Of a DNA stretch of 64,000 nucleotides, positions 18,653 to 28,920 are shown piece by piece. Below the pieces are notes generated by a model. It worked only from the letters and a program-made list of their open reading frames with translations, made no database searches and had not been told where the DNA came from. The position numbers and the translations under genes are program-made. The stretch comes from Pseudomonas lijiangensis (lineage in GTDB: Bacteria; Pseudomonadota; Gammaproteobacteria; Pseudomonadales; Pseudomonadaceae), in assembly GCF_018968705.1 (NCBI RefSeq), contig NZ_CP076668.1, forward strand, positions 4,475,001 through 4,539,000, written 5' to 3'. The stretch's first letter is position 1, and the number at the start of each line of letters is the position of its first letter.

Positions 18653-19123
18653 ATGAAAGGCGACATTACAGTCATCCAGCATCTCAACAAGATCCTCGGA
18701 AACGAGCTGGTCGCGATCAATCAGTACTTCCTGCATGCACGCATGTACGAAGATTGGGGTCTGAAAAAGCTGGGCGCTCATGAGTATCGCGAGTCCATCG
18801 ACGAGATGAAGCACGCTGACAAGCTCATCAAGCGCATCCTGTTCCTGGAAGGCCTGCCTAACCTGCAAGAGCTGGGCAAGATCCTGATCGGCGAGCACAC
18901 CAAGGAAATGCTTGAGTGCGACCTGAAGATCGAAAAGAAAGGCCTGGCGGATCTCAAGGCTGCCATTGCACACTTTGAAACCGTTGGCGACTTCGGCAGC
19001 CGTGAACTGCTGGAAGACATCCTCGAATCCGAGGAAGAGCATATCGACTGGCTGGAAACACAACTGGGCCTGATCGAAAAAGTGGGTATCGAAAACTACC
19101 TGCAATCGCAGATGGGCGATTAA
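18653..19123 (+). CDS. bfrB: Bacterioferritin BfrB
   Basis: The 156-residue protein forms the 24-mer haem-containing iron store. It has the ferroxidase residues Glu 18 in [11 protein letters not shown] and the [10 protein letters not shown] block, in which Met 52 is the haem ligand, and the helix [14 protein letters not shown]. It starts [19 protein letters not shown] as expected. A gap of about 200 bp with AT-rich DNA separates it from bfd. Its partner for iron release is Bfd. Confidence 0.97.
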   Translation: MKGDITVIQHLNKILGNELVAINQYFLHARMYEDWGLKKLGAHEYRESIDEMKHADKLIKRILFLEGLPNLQELGKILIGEHTKEMLECDLKIEKKGLADLKAAIAHFETVGDFGSRELLEDILESEEEHIDWLETQLGLIEKVGIENYLQSQMGD

Positions 19124-19141
19124 GCCTTTTCAGCGACCAAC

Positions 19142-19178
19142 AAAAAGCCCCGCCTCTGATGAGAGCGGGGCTTTTTTA
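19142..19178 (+). terminator. Terminator between bfrB and grxD
   Basis: AAAAGCCCCGC pairs with GCGGGGCTTTT and a T run follows. It lies 18 bp after bfrB; the symmetric A run also lets it serve the convergent grxD gene. Confidence 0.92.
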
Positions 19179-19201
19179 TTGCAATCCCTGTAGGACTGAA
19201 A

Positions 19202-19528
19202 TTACGACTTCGCGTTTTCGGCCGCTTGCTTGAGCAGTGGCTGCAATTCACCGTTCTGGTGCATTTCGGCGATGATGTCGCTGCCGCCGACCAGTTCACC
19301 GGCTACCCACAGTTGCGGGAAAGTAGGCCAGTTGGCGTACTTGGGCAGGTTGGCGCGGATTTCCGGATTCTGCAGGATGTCGACATAGGCGAATTTTTCG
19401 CCGCATGCCATCAGCGCCTGGGAGGCTTTGGCCGAAAAGCCGCACTGCGGGGCATTCGGAGCGCCTTTCATGTAAAGCAGAATGGTGTTGTTGGCAATCT
19501 GCTCTTTAATCGTTTCGATGATATCCAT
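19202..19528 (-). CDS. grxD: Monothiol glutaredoxin GrxD
   Basis: The 108-residue protein has the single-cysteine active site CGFS in APQCGFSAKA, with WPTFPQLWV and GGSDI for glutathione binding. Monothiol glutaredoxins of this type carry [2Fe-2S] clusters for Fe-S protein assembly, often with BolA. It follows bfrB in convergent orientation, the same neighbourhood as in P. aeruginosa. Confidence 0.97.
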   Translation of the reverse strand: MDIIETIKEQIANNTILLYMKGAPNAPQCGFSAKASQALMACGEKFAYVDILQNPEIRANLPKYANWPTFPQLWVAGELVGGSDIIAEMHQNGELQPLLKQAAENAKS

Positions 19529-19615
19529 GGAGCACCTCGGCTGAACTTTCCGACTCAGTTGTCGGCACGGTGGCGCATTGTAACGGAATCCCGAGCCAGA
19601 CGCTCAGTCTTGAAC

Positions 19616-21724
19616 TCAACAGGCGCTCACCTGCACGGGCACACCATTGAGCACGGCATTGCCGGACAACGCATCAAGCTGTCGTTCGTCGGTCAGGTCA
19701 TTGGCACTCACACCCGGCTGAGCCTGAGCGATTTCCATACGCACCCCGGCGCGGGAATGCCCCCAACCATGAGGCAGACTGACCACGCCGGGCATCATTT
19801 CTGTGCTGCCCAGCACCTGAACCTCGATCATCCCGACCCGCGAATCGACCCTGACCTGCTGACCGTCGCTCAGACCTCGACTGGCCAGGTCATCGGGATG
19901 CATCAGCAACTGATGCCGGGGCTTTCCCTTCACCAGGCGATGATAGTTATGCATCCAGGAGTTATTGCTGCGCACATGCCTGCGCCCGATCAGCAGCAAT
20001 TCCCCGGCCTGTGGCGCTGGCGAGTCGATAAAGCGCTGCAGGTCGGCCAGGATCACGTCAGGTGCCGCCTGGACGCGCCCGTTGGCAGTTTTCAGACGCG
20101 GCGTCAGGTTGGACTTCAATGGCCCCAGATCAAGCCCGTGAGGATGATTGCCCAGCGCTTCGACCGACAAGGCATGTTCCGATGCCTCGCCATACCGCCC
20201 CTTGCGCAGGCCATGATCGATCATCAAGGCAGGCGCCATGGTCGGTTTCAGTTCCTTTTGAGCCTTGGCCGCAAAAGCCCTGGCCAGCCCGACAAAGATT
20301 TCCCAGTCATGCAAGGCGCCTTCGGGCTTGGCAAAGATCGCTCGATTGAACCGGGTCACGTTACGCACCGCCAGAAGGTTGAACGTCGTGTCGTAGTGAT
20401 CGTTTTCCAGCGCTGAAGTGGAAGGCAGGATCAGATCGGCATAGCGGGTGGTTTCATTGATGTACAGATCGATGCTGAGCATGAAGTCCAGCCCGTCCAG
20501 AGCCTTTTCCAGCTGGCGACCATTGGGCGTGGACAATACCGGGTTGCCGGCAACCGTGACCAGCGCGCGTATCTGCCCTTCCCCTTCGGTCAGCATTTCC
20601 TCGGCCAGGGCCGAAACCGGCAACTCACCGCCATATTCTGGCAAGCCGGAAACCCGGCTCTGCCACAGGTTGAAATGCCCGCCCGAGGTCGAACTGACCA
20701 GATCCACGGCTGGCTCGGTACACAAGGTACCGCCCACCCGATCCAGGTTGCCGGTGACCAGATTGATCAATTGCACCAGCCAGTGGCACAGCGTTCCAAA
20801 GGCCTGAGTGGAGATGCCCATGCGGCCATAGCAGACAGCCTTGTCGGCGGCAGCGAAATCCCGGGCCAACTGACGAATCTGTTCAGCGGGAATACCACAG
20901 CGTGGACTCATGGCTTCGGCGTTCAGGGTCTTGATCGCTTCCCGAACCTGATCCAGACCATCGACAGGCAGATGACTCTCCCGAGTCAGGCCTTCCTCGA
21001 ACAGGGTATTGAGCAGACCGAACAGCAATGCTGCATCGCCGCCAGGCCGGACAAACACATGCTGGTCGGCAATGGCCGCCGTCTCGCTGCGCCGTGGGTC
21101 GACCACCACCACTTTACCGCCACGTTTCTGAATCGCTTTCAGGCGCTTCTCGACATCCGGCACCGTCATGATGCTGCCATTGGAAGCCAGCGGGTTGCCG
21201 CCCAGGATCAGCATGAAGTCCGTGTGATCGATATCGGGAATGGGCAGCAGCAGGCCGTGGCCATACATCAGGAAACTGGTGAGGTGATGAGGCAGTTGAT
21301 CCACCGAAGTGGCCGAATAGCGATTGCGGGTCTTGAGCAGCCCGAGAAAATAGTTGCTGTGGGTCGTCAGCCCATAGTTGTGCACGCTGGGGTTGCCTTG
21401 ATAGACCGCGACCGCGTTCTGACCGTGTTGCTGCTGAATGGCGAACAGACGCTCGGCGACCAGTTCGAAAGCATCCTGCCACTCGATAGGCTGCCATTGA
21501 TTGCCCACTCGTTGCATGGGCTGGCGCAAACGATCAGGATCGTTCTGGATATCCTGCAGGGCCACGGCCTTGGGGCAGATGTGGCCGCGACTGAAATTGT
21601 CGAGGGGATCGCCCTTGATCGAGGTAATGACCGGTGCCGCATCCGGGGATGCGGTGGTTTCGATGGTGAGGCCACAAATGGCCTCGCACAGGTGGCAAGC
21701 GCGGTGGTGCTCGGTCCTGATCAT
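19616..21724 (-). CDS. Molybdopterin oxidoreductase with N-terminal [4Fe-4S] site
   Basis: The 702-residue protein belongs to the DMSO reductase superfamily, with bis-molybdopterin guanine dinucleotide as expected cofactor. It starts with the Fe-S motif CHLCEAICGL followed by CPKA near residue 51. It contains the cofactor-binding blocks LILGGNPLASNGS, VVVDPRRSETA and AGNPVLSTPNG, and ends with the dinucleotide-binding C-terminal domain (HPDDLASRGLSDGQQVRV). No signal peptide or electron-transfer subunit gene is next to it, so it is probably cytosolic with an unknown partner. Substrate cannot be told from sequence; formate dehydrogenase-like is only a loose description. Confidence 0.85.
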   Translation of the reverse strand: MIRTEHHRACHLCEAICGLTIETTASPDAAPVITSIKGDPLDNFSRGHICPKAVALQDIQNDPDRLRQPMQRVGNQWQPIEWQDAFELVAERLFAIQQQHGQNAVAVYQGNPSVHNYGLTTHSNYFLGLLKTRNRYSATSVDQLPHHLTSFLMYGHGLLLPIPDIDHTDFMLILGGNPLASNGSIMTVPDVEKRLKAIQKRGGKVVVVDPRRSETAAIADQHVFVRPGGDAALLFGLLNTLFEEGLTRESHLPVDGLDQVREAIKTLNAEAMSPRCGIPAEQIRQLARDFAAADKAVCYGRMGISTQAFGTLCHWLVQLINLVTGNLDRVGGTLCTEPAVDLVSSTSGGHFNLWQSRVSGLPEYGGELPVSALAEEMLTEGEGQIRALVTVAGNPVLSTPNGRQLEKALDGLDFMLSIDLYINETTRYADLILPSTSALENDHYDTTFNLLAVRNVTRFNRAIFAKPEGALHDWEIFVGLARAFAAKAQKELKPTMAPALMIDHGLRKGRYGEASEHALSVEALGNHPHGLDLGPLKSNLTPRLKTANGRVQAAPDVILADLQRFIDSPAPQAGELLLIGRRHVRSNNSWMHNYHRLVKGKPRHQLLMHPDDLASRGLSDGQQVRVDSRVGMIEVQVLGSTEMMPGVVSLPHGWGHSRAGVRMEIAQAQPGVSANDLTDERQLDALSGNAVLNGVPVQVSAC

Positions 21725-21843
21725 CCCAGCCTCATATTCTTGTCATGGCAGTCAGACAAGAATATGGAACGTTAGCGTTGAGCGCGCCAGAGACGTTCGT
21801 CTCGTGAATCGCGAGCCATCAGGCGGGCAGATGGCTTGGGCGA

Positions 21844-22137
21844 TCAGTTGCCGATAGGGGTCACAACCTTGCGCTGCAACTGGATTTCCGTGACAGTTTC
21901 GATCTGTTCCTGGGCGACATGCACCCCGGTCAGTTCGCCGATCAGGCGCCAGTGATCGTCGAGGCCGGAACTGATGGTCGCCATGCGGTCGATCATGCGA
22001 CGACCGGCGGCCCGGGTGACTTCGTCTTCACTGCGCAACAACTCAAAGGACATCGACGTCATCGAAGCGGTGAGGTGTGTCAGGGTACGAGCGGTCAACC
22101 CAAGCAGCTCCGTTAGTTGTCGTTCCTTTGAGTCCAT
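21844..22137 (-). CDS. Conserved small helical protein, unknown function
   Basis: The 97-residue protein starts at ATG 22137 behind the purine-rich GAGGGGCTGGGA. It is mostly helical and charged (MDSKERQLTELLGLTARTLT..., DHWRLIGELTGVHVAQEQIE) with no cysteine, signal peptide or membrane segment. It lies between the molybdopterin enzyme gene and argF, transcribed away from argF. I do not recognise the family. Confidence 0.65.
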   Translation of the reverse strand: MDSKERQLTELLGLTARTLTHLTASMTSMSFELLRSEDEVTRAAGRRMIDRMATISSGLDDHWRLIGELTGVHVAQEQIETVTEIQLQRKVVTPIGN

Positions 22138-22551
22138 TCCCAGCCCCTCGATTGAATTGAGCAGTTACTAGTAACTCTTTATAACTCACGCACGCTGTTA
22201 AGGAAACGGGCAACTTTTCAACGCCGTGAAGCGCGTCGCATAAGCATAGACGCACAAGACCGGACTTTTACAGTATCGGCATCAATTGCCAAGCACTGTT
22301 TGGTCAGTGTACAAATGCTGCCTTCTGCAATCAGCGGGCCGGCCACAGGGCTGTTTCAACCAGCGCCACTGCGGTTACGGACTTCGTTATCTCTGAAGTA
22401 AGCATGCTATTGGTAAGACGCGACATTTTTTTATACTATCGCGCCTTCCTTATTCGTCGCCCCCGTGCGGCTTTCGCCTCAGGTCATGCCGTTTTCTCGA
22501 TAAAACCCGGCTTTCAGAACCTGCGGTCTGTTGCAAAAAAGGTAGTTAATA
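22138..22551. other. argF upstream region
   Basis: This 414-bp gap separates the small helical protein gene from argF. Its right half holds a promoter-like pair (TTGGTA at 22410, TATACT at 22432, 16-bp spacer) overlapped by an ArgR-type site. The left part holds no convincing gene. Confidence 0.55.
22386..22425 (-). promoter_or_regulatory. Candidate ArgR operator of argF
   Basis: On the minus strand TGTCGC-N8-AA matches the P. aeruginosa ArgR half-site exactly (22425 to 22410). A weaker half-site beginning TGCTTA follows about 21 bp further on. The pair overlaps the -35 region of a likely argF promoter, which fits repression by arginine-ArgR. Confidence 0.6.
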
Positions 22552-23472
22552 ATGAGCGCCAGGCACTTTCTCTCGATGATGGATTACACCCCAGATGAGC
22601 TTCTGGGCTTGATCCGTCGTGGCGTAGAGCTTAAAGACCTGCGAAATCGCGGCGTGCTTTTTGAACCACTGAAAAATCGAGTGCTGGGGATGATCTTCGA
22701 GAAATCCTCGACACGTACCCGTCTTTCCTTTGAGGCGGGCATGATCCAGCTGGGTGGCCAGGCCATCTTTCTGTCCCATCGCGACACTCAATTGGGCCGT
22801 GGCGAGCCGATTGCCGACAGCGCAAAGGTCATGTCGCGCATGCTCGATGCCGTGATGATCCGGACGTTTGCCCACAGCAATCTGACCGAATTCGCCGCCA
22901 ATTCCCGCGTCCCTGTGATCAATGGGCTGTCCGACGACCTGCACCCATGCCAGTTGCTGGCCGACATGCAGACCTTCCTGGAACACCGAGGCTCGATCAA
23001 GGGCAAGACCGTGGCCTGGATCGGTGACGGCAACAACATGTGCAACAGTTATATAGAAGCGGCCATACAGTTCGACTTCCAGTTGCGTGTCGCCTGCCCT
23101 TCCGGCTACGAACCCAACCCCGAGTTCCTGGCACTGGCCGGTAATCGCGTGACCGTCACCCGTGATCCGAAGGAAGCAGTTGCAGGCGCGCATCTGGTCA
23201 GCACCGATGTCTGGACCTCCATGGGCCAGGAAGAAGAAACCGCCAAGCGTATCGCGCTGTTCGCACCCTTCCAGGTCACCCGCGCCTTGCTCGATCTAGC
23301 TGCCGAAGACGTGCTGTTCATGCATTGCCTGCCGGCGCATCGCGGTGAAGAAATCAGCGTCGACCTGCTGGACGATGAACGCTCGGTCGCCTGGGATCAG
23401 GCTGAAAACCGTCTGCATGCCCAGAAAGCCCTGCTGGAGTTTCTGGTCGCGCCGTCCTATCAGCCAAAATGA
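22552..23472 (+). CDS. argF: Ornithine carbamoyltransferase, anabolic
   Basis: The 306-residue enzyme makes citrulline from ornithine and carbamoyl phosphate. It has the carbamoyl phosphate loop [13 protein letters not shown], the block [11 protein letters not shown], and the ornithine-binding [11 protein letters not shown]. Length and the upstream ArgR site fit the anabolic enzyme rather than ArcB. Its stop codon overlaps the start of the following ABC ATPase gene by 4 bp. Confidence 0.97.
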   Translation: MSARHFLSMMDYTPDELLGLIRRGVELKDLRNRGVLFEPLKNRVLGMIFEKSSTRTRLSFEAGMIQLGGQAIFLSHRDTQLGRGEPIADSAKVMSRMLDAVMIRTFAHSNLTEFAANSRVPVINGLSDDLHPCQLLADMQTFLEHRGSIKGKTVAWIGDGNNMCNSYIEAAIQFDFQLRVACPSGYEPNPEFLALAGNRVTVTRDPKEAVAGAHLVSTDVWTSMGQEEETAKRIALFAPFQVTRALLDLAAEDVLFMHCLPAHRGEEISVDLLDDERSVAWDQAENRLHAQKALLEFLVAPSYQPK

Positions 23473-24542
23473 GCCATACCCTGCTGCTGAATCTGCGCAA
23501 CCTGGCCTGCGGCTATCAGGATCAACGTGTGGTGCAGGACCTCAACCTGCACCTCAACGCCGGAGACATCGGCTGTCTGCTGGGTTCTTCGGGATGCGGC
23601 AAGACCACGACCCTGCGGGCCATTGCCGGGTTTGAGCCGATCCATGCCGGCGAGATTACCCTGGCCGGTGAAGTCATTTCCCGACCCGGCTGGACCCTGG
23701 CACCGGAGAAACGCCGGATCGGCATGGTGTTTCAGGACTACGCGCTGTTCCCGCACCTGAGCGTGGCGCAGAACATCGCTTTCGGCATCCGCAAACATCC
23801 CCGCCTGAATCAGGTAGTCGACGAACTGCTGGAGCTGGTCAACCTGGGCTCGCTGGGCAAGCGTTATCCCCATGAGCTGTCCGGCGGACAGCAGCAGCGT
23901 GTCGCCCTCGCCCGTGCGTTGGCGCCAGAGCCGCAACTGTTGTTGCTGGATGAGCCGTTCTCCAACCTTGATGGCGAGTTGCGCCGACGCCTGAGCCATG
24001 AAGTGCGCGACATTCTCAAGGCTCGTGGCACCAGTGCGATTCTGGTGACTCACGATCAGGAAGAGGCCTTTGCGGTCAGCGATCATGTGGGTGTGTTCAA
24101 GGAAGGCCGACTTGAGCAATGGGATACGCCCTACAACCTGTATCACGAACCGCAGACACCTTTCGTGGCCAGCTTCATCGGGCAAGGCTATTTCATTCGC
24201 GGGCAGTTGATCGATCCACAATCAGTGCAGACCGAACTCGGCGTGCTGAGCGGCAATCGTGCCTATCCGGGTGTCAGCGGCAGTGCTGTGGATGTGCTGC
24301 TGCGTCCGGACGATATTGTCTATGCCGCGGACAGCGACCTTAAGGCACGAGTGGTTGGCAGGACATTCCAGGGCGCTTCAACCCTGTATCGCCTGCAATT
24401 GCCGACAGGCAGCCAGCTTGAAGCCATCTTCCCCGGCCATGCCGATCACATGACAGGGGAAGAAGTCGGGATCCGGGTTGCCACCGAGCATCTGGTGCTG
24501 TTCCCGGCGGCGGGGAGTGTTGCAGCGAGTGCGGTTTTGTAG
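23469..24542 (+). CDS. Iron(III)-type ABC transporter ATPase (FbpC/PotA-like), unlinked
   Basis: The 357-residue protein has an ABC domain (Walker [11 protein letters not shown] near residue 38, [38 protein letters not shown]) and a C-terminal TOBE-like regulatory domain from about residue 240. The closest class is FbpC/AfuC/PotA. In Pseudomonas a gene of this kind follows argF. No permease or binding protein gene is near, so it probably works with subunits encoded elsewhere. The 4-bp overlap with argF implies co-transcription, which is an odd pairing of functions. Confidence 0.85.
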   Translation: MSHTLLLNLRNLACGYQDQRVVQDLNLHLNAGDIGCLLGSSGCGKTTTLRAIAGFEPIHAGEITLAGEVISRPGWTLAPEKRRIGMVFQDYALFPHLSVAQNIAFGIRKHPRLNQVVDELLELVNLGSLGKRYPHELSGGQQQRVALARALAPEPQLLLLDEPFSNLDGELRRRLSHEVRDILKARGTSAILVTHDQEEAFAVSDHVGVFKEGRLEQWDTPYNLYHEPQTPFVASFIGQGYFIRGQLIDPQSVQTELGVLSGNRAYPGVSGSAVDVLLRPDDIVYAADSDLKARVVGRTFQGASTLYRLQLPTGSQLEAIFPGHADHMTGEEVGIRVATEHLVLFPAAGSVAASAVL

Positions 24543-24546
24543 TTTT

Positions 24547-24577
24547 CGCGAATGAGCGGAGCGCCGCCCGATTCGCG
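24547..24577. terminator. Hairpin between convergent genes
   Basis: CGCGAAT and ATTCGCG frame an inner GCGG/CCGC pairing, in the 50-bp gap between the ABC ATPase gene and ybaK. It may end both transcripts. The T tract is weak, and the sequence also resembles a REP half. Confidence 0.55.
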
Positions 24578-24592
24578 CGGTTTCGGAGCAAA

Positions 24593-25063
24593 CTACTCCC
24601 GTCCGATCGCTGCAAACACCGCGCGGGTATGTTCCGCCAGCACTGCCGCCGACAACTCCACCTCCAGGCCGCGTCGCCCCGCACTGACGTAGATCGTCTC
24701 GAAAGGCTGGGCGCTCTGGTCGATGAAGGTGCGCAGACGCTTCTTCTGTCCCAGGGGGCTGATTCCGCCCAACAGATAACCGGTTGCCCGCTGAGCCGCA
24801 GCCGGGTCGGCCATCTCGGTTTTCTTCGCAGCGGCGGCACTGGCCAGAGCCTTGAGGTCCAGGGTTCCGGCAACCGGTACAACGGCCACCAGCAACTCCC
24901 CCTTTTCCGTGCTCGCGAGCAGGGTCTTGAACACCCGTGCCGGTTCAAGACCCAGTTTCTCGGCCGCCTCCAGCCCATAAGACGCAGCTTTCGGATCATG
25001 TTCGTAACTGTGAATCCGGTGTTCGGCGCGAACTTTCTTCAATAAATCCAGCGCGGGGGTCAT
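24593..25063 (-). CDS. ybaK: Cys-tRNA(Pro)/Cys-tRNA(Cys) deacylase YbaK/EbsC
   Basis: The 156-residue protein removes cysteine from mischarged tRNA-Pro. It matches YbaK with SYEHDPKAASYGLEAAEKLG, VFKTLLA, the conserved lysine in this region, and GYLLGGISPLGQKKR. ATG 25063 is preceded by GGAG at 7 bp, which decides the start against an in-frame upstream start. It is convergent with the ABC ATPase gene and divergent from the glycerol operon. Confidence 0.93.
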   Translation of the reverse strand: MTPALDLLKKVRAEHRIHSYEHDPKAASYGLEAAEKLGLEPARVFKTLLASTEKGELLVAVVPVAGTLDLKALASAAAAKKTEMADPAAAQRATGYLLGGISPLGQKKRLRTFIDQSAQPFETIYVSAGRRGLEVELSAAVLAEHTRAVFAAIGRE

Positions 25064-25269
25064 CAGGACACTCCAGGTCACTCAAGGCGGCTTCTACTTT
25101 AGGCGAAATACGATGCAAAAGCCCTATCTCAAGGCACACTACCGAGTGATGGCCGTTTAAAATCAAAAAAATATTTCCTACACAGGATGGAGAAATCTCA
25201 AATTTAGCTGTCAGAAAATATCGTCAATGGTTCGCTTTCAACCTTTGACAGGTTTGTTTCTTGTCTATA

Positions 25270-25289
25270 TTTTTTCGTTTACGAAAATT
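25270..25289. promoter_or_regulatory. GlpR operator upstream of glpF
   Basis: The 20-bp palindrome around TTTTCG-TTTA-CGAAAA matches 19 of 20 positions of the enterobacterial GlpR operator (WATKYTCGWW and its complement). It lies 124 bp before the glpF start. The glpR gene is in the same cluster. Confidence 0.75.
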
Positions 25290-25389
25290 TTTGAAATTTA
25301 TTTTTCAAAAGGGTTCGTAAAACCGTCCGGGAATGGGGTTTTCCCGAGACGGCAGATGATGAGCATCGGTGCTTTGCATACGAAGCCGC

Positions 25390-25403
25390 AAAAAACAAAA
25401 AAT
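25390..25403 (+). promoter_or_regulatory. Candidate Crc/Hfq A-rich site at the glpF start
   Basis: The segment AAAAAACAAAAAA directly precedes the glpF ribosome binding site and fits the A-rich ARN-type motif used by Hfq-Crc for carbon catabolite repression in Pseudomonas. This is an inference from sequence only. Confidence 0.45.
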
Positions 25404-25412
25404 GAGGTTCAT

Positions 25413-26264
25413 ATGACCATGTCCATGCAACAACCGACGCTACGCGGCCAGTGTCTGGCCGAATTCCTTGGCACCGCTCTGATGATTTTCTTCGGCACGG
25501 GATGCGTTGCAGCGCTCAAGGTCGCAGGTGCTACATTTGGCCTGTGGGAAATCTGCATCATCTGGGGCCTGGCCGTCAGCATGGCGATCTATGTCAGCGC
25601 CGGTGTTTCGGGGGCTCACCTCAATCCCGCTGTCAGCATCGCCCTCAGCCTCTTTGCAGGTTTCGAAAAGAGAAAACTCCCCTTCTATATAAGCGCTCAA
25701 GTGGCAGGAGCCTTTTGTGGCGCGGGTCTGGTCTATCTGCTTTACATCAGCCTGTTCTTCGAATTCGAACATGCTCACAACATGGTTCGTGGCAGCGTGC
25801 AGAGCCTCGAACTGGCGTCCGTGTTTTCCACTTACCCCAACCCGTCCATTTCCGTAGGCCAGGCGTTTCTGGTCGAGGTAGTGATCACCGCCGTCCTGAT
25901 GGGTGTGATCATGGCACTGGGCGATGACAGCAACGGTCTGCCACGCGGTGCGATGGCGCCTTTGCTGGTCGGTCTGCTGGTTGCCGTGATCGGCGCATCC
26001 ATGGGGCCGCTGACCGGTTTCGCCATGAATCCGGCGCGGGATTTCGGTCCTAAACTGATGACATTCCTTGCAGGCTGGGATGAGATAGCCTTCACCGGTG
26101 GACGCGACATACCGTATTTCCTGGTTCCGATTTTTGCACCGATCCTGGGTGCCTGCCTCGGTGCTGCCGGCTATCGCGGGCTGATCGCCCGTCATCTGCC
26201 CAACGCCGTCGTCGCTGAAGAGGCTCCCGAAGCCATTCGCGGCAAAGCACAGACTTCCGTTTGA
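25413..26264 (+). CDS. glpF: Glycerol uptake facilitator
   Basis: The 283-residue aquaglyceroporin has both pore motifs, HLNPAVSIAL near residue 71 and AMNPARDFGPK near residue 205, and about six membrane segments plus two half-helices. I chose ATG 25413 because it follows GAGG and the family start; the frame is open upstream but would give an unlikely N-terminus. It begins the cluster glpF-glpK-glpR, with glpD after it. The operator upstream points to GlpR control. Confidence 0.96.
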   Translation: MTMSMQQPTLRGQCLAEFLGTALMIFFGTGCVAALKVAGATFGLWEICIIWGLAVSMAIYVSAGVSGAHLNPAVSIALSLFAGFEKRKLPFYISAQVAGAFCGAGLVYLLYISLFFEFEHAHNMVRGSVQSLELASVFSTYPNPSISVGQAFLVEVVITAVLMGVIMALGDDSNGLPRGAMAPLLVGLLVAVIGASMGPLTGFAMNPARDFGPKLMTFLAGWDEIAFTGGRDIPYFLVPIFAPILGACLGAAGYRGLIARHLPNAVVAEEAPEAIRGKAQTSV

Positions 26265-26277
26265 ATACCCCCAATAA

Positions 26278-27798
<1,521 letters not shown>

Positions 27799-27890
27799 GC
27801 AGAACGGGGGGCAGGATTATTGAAGCTGACAGCCAAGGCCCGGCTACGGCATCATGGGCGCCATTTGCAGAGGGCGCCCAAGGAAAAACA

Positions 27891-28646
27891 ATGAACCTGC
27901 CTCCCCGCCAGCAACAGATCCTCGAACTGGTCCGCGAACGCGGTTATGTCAGCATCGAGGAAATGGCGACGCTGTTCGTCGTGACCCCACAAACCATCCG
28001 CCGTGATATCAATCAACTTGCGGAAATGAACCTGCTGCGTCGCTACCACGGCGGCGCGGCCTATGACTCGAGCATCGAGAACACCGCCTACGCCATGCGT
28101 GCGGACCAGATGCGCGACGAGAAACAACGGATCGCCGAAGCCATCGCCGCGCAGATCCCGGACAACGCCTCGCTGTTCATCAATATCGGTACCACCACCG
28201 AATCCATCGCCCGAGCCCTGCTCAACCACAACAACCTGAAGATCATCACCAATAACCTGCATGTGGCTTCGATCCTCAGCGGCAAGGATGATTTCGAGGT
28301 ATTGCTGGCCGGTGGCAACGTGCGCCGTGACGGCGGAGTGGTCGGTCAGGCCAGCGTGGACTTCATCACCCAGTTCAAGGTCGATTTCGCTCTGGTCGGG
28401 ATCAGCGGTATCGATGAAGACGGCAGCCTGCTGGATTTCGATTATCAGGAGGTCCGGGTTTCCCAGGCGATCATTGCCAATGCTCGGCAAGTGCTGCTGG
28501 CTGCGGACTCCAGCAAGTTCGGGCGTAACGCCATGGTGCGGCTGGGCCCCATCAGCCTGATCGACTGCCTGGTGACCGATCAGGCCCCTGTTCCGGCCCT
28601 GCAGCACCTGCTGGCCCAACACAAGATCCGCCTCGAAGTGGTTTGA
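27891..28646 (+). CDS. glpR: Glycerol-3-phosphate regulon repressor, DeoR family
   Basis: The 251-residue repressor has an N-terminal DeoR helix-turn-helix ([20 protein letters not shown], then [15 protein letters not shown]) and the sugar-phosphate-binding domain ([39 protein letters not shown]). It would release its operators when glycerol 3-phosphate binds. Operators are seen before glpF and glpD. It lies between glpK and glpD, as usual in Pseudomonas. Confidence 0.96.
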   Translation: MNLPPRQQQILELVRERGYVSIEEMATLFVVTPQTIRRDINQLAEMNLLRRYHGGAAYDSSIENTAYAMRADQMRDEKQRIAEAIAAQIPDNASLFINIGTTTESIARALLNHNNLKIITNNLHVASILSGKDDFEVLLAGGNVRRDGGVVGQASVDFITQFKVDFALVGISGIDEDGSLLDFDYQEVRVSQAIIANARQVLLAADSSKFGRNAMVRLGPISLIDCLVTDQAPVPALQHLLAQHKIRLEVV

Positions 28647-28666
28647 TTCAAACCGGTTTTCACCAC

Positions 28667-28733
28667 GGTAGGAGCGAATTCATTCGCGAAGGCTCGTAAA
28701 CACTGGCCTCTTCGCGACTAAAGTCGCTCCTTC
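28667..28733. repeat. REPIN-type palindrome
   Basis: Two inverted REP halves (GTAGGAGCGAATTCATTCGCGA and TTCGCGACTAAAGTCGCTCC) are separated by about 20 bp, between glpR and glpD. They are typical Pseudomonas short interspersed repeats. Confidence 0.85.
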
Positions 28734-28845
28734 ACGCCTTTCTTTCGCGAAATCGTCTTACGATGTTCGCTTTTTTTCCTTTCCCCTCTCCCTCATCAGT
28801 ATTTTCAATAAATACTGACTGGCAGCGCCTTATTTATTGAGCTAT

Positions 28846-28865
28846 GATTTTCACAAACGAACATT
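28846..28865. promoter_or_regulatory. GlpR operator upstream of glpD
   Basis: The right half AACGAACATT fits the GlpR half-site perfectly and the left half GATTTTCACA fits at six or seven positions. It lies about 55 bp before glpD and overlaps a perfect 14-bp palindrome (GAACATTAATGTTC, 28859-28872). Confidence 0.65.
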
Positions 28866-28920
28866 AATGTTCAAATTCGCCTTTCGAGCGTTATTCAAGA
28901 ATTGTCCAGGAGGCCACCCA

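Larger units (their letters stand above)
25064..25412. other. AT-rich promoter region of the glp operon
   Basis: This 349-bp gap between ybaK and glpF is strongly AT-rich near 25250-25320. It contains a near-perfect GlpR operator and, just before the glpF start, an A-rich stretch suited to Crc/Hfq binding. No gene is supported. Confidence 0.6.
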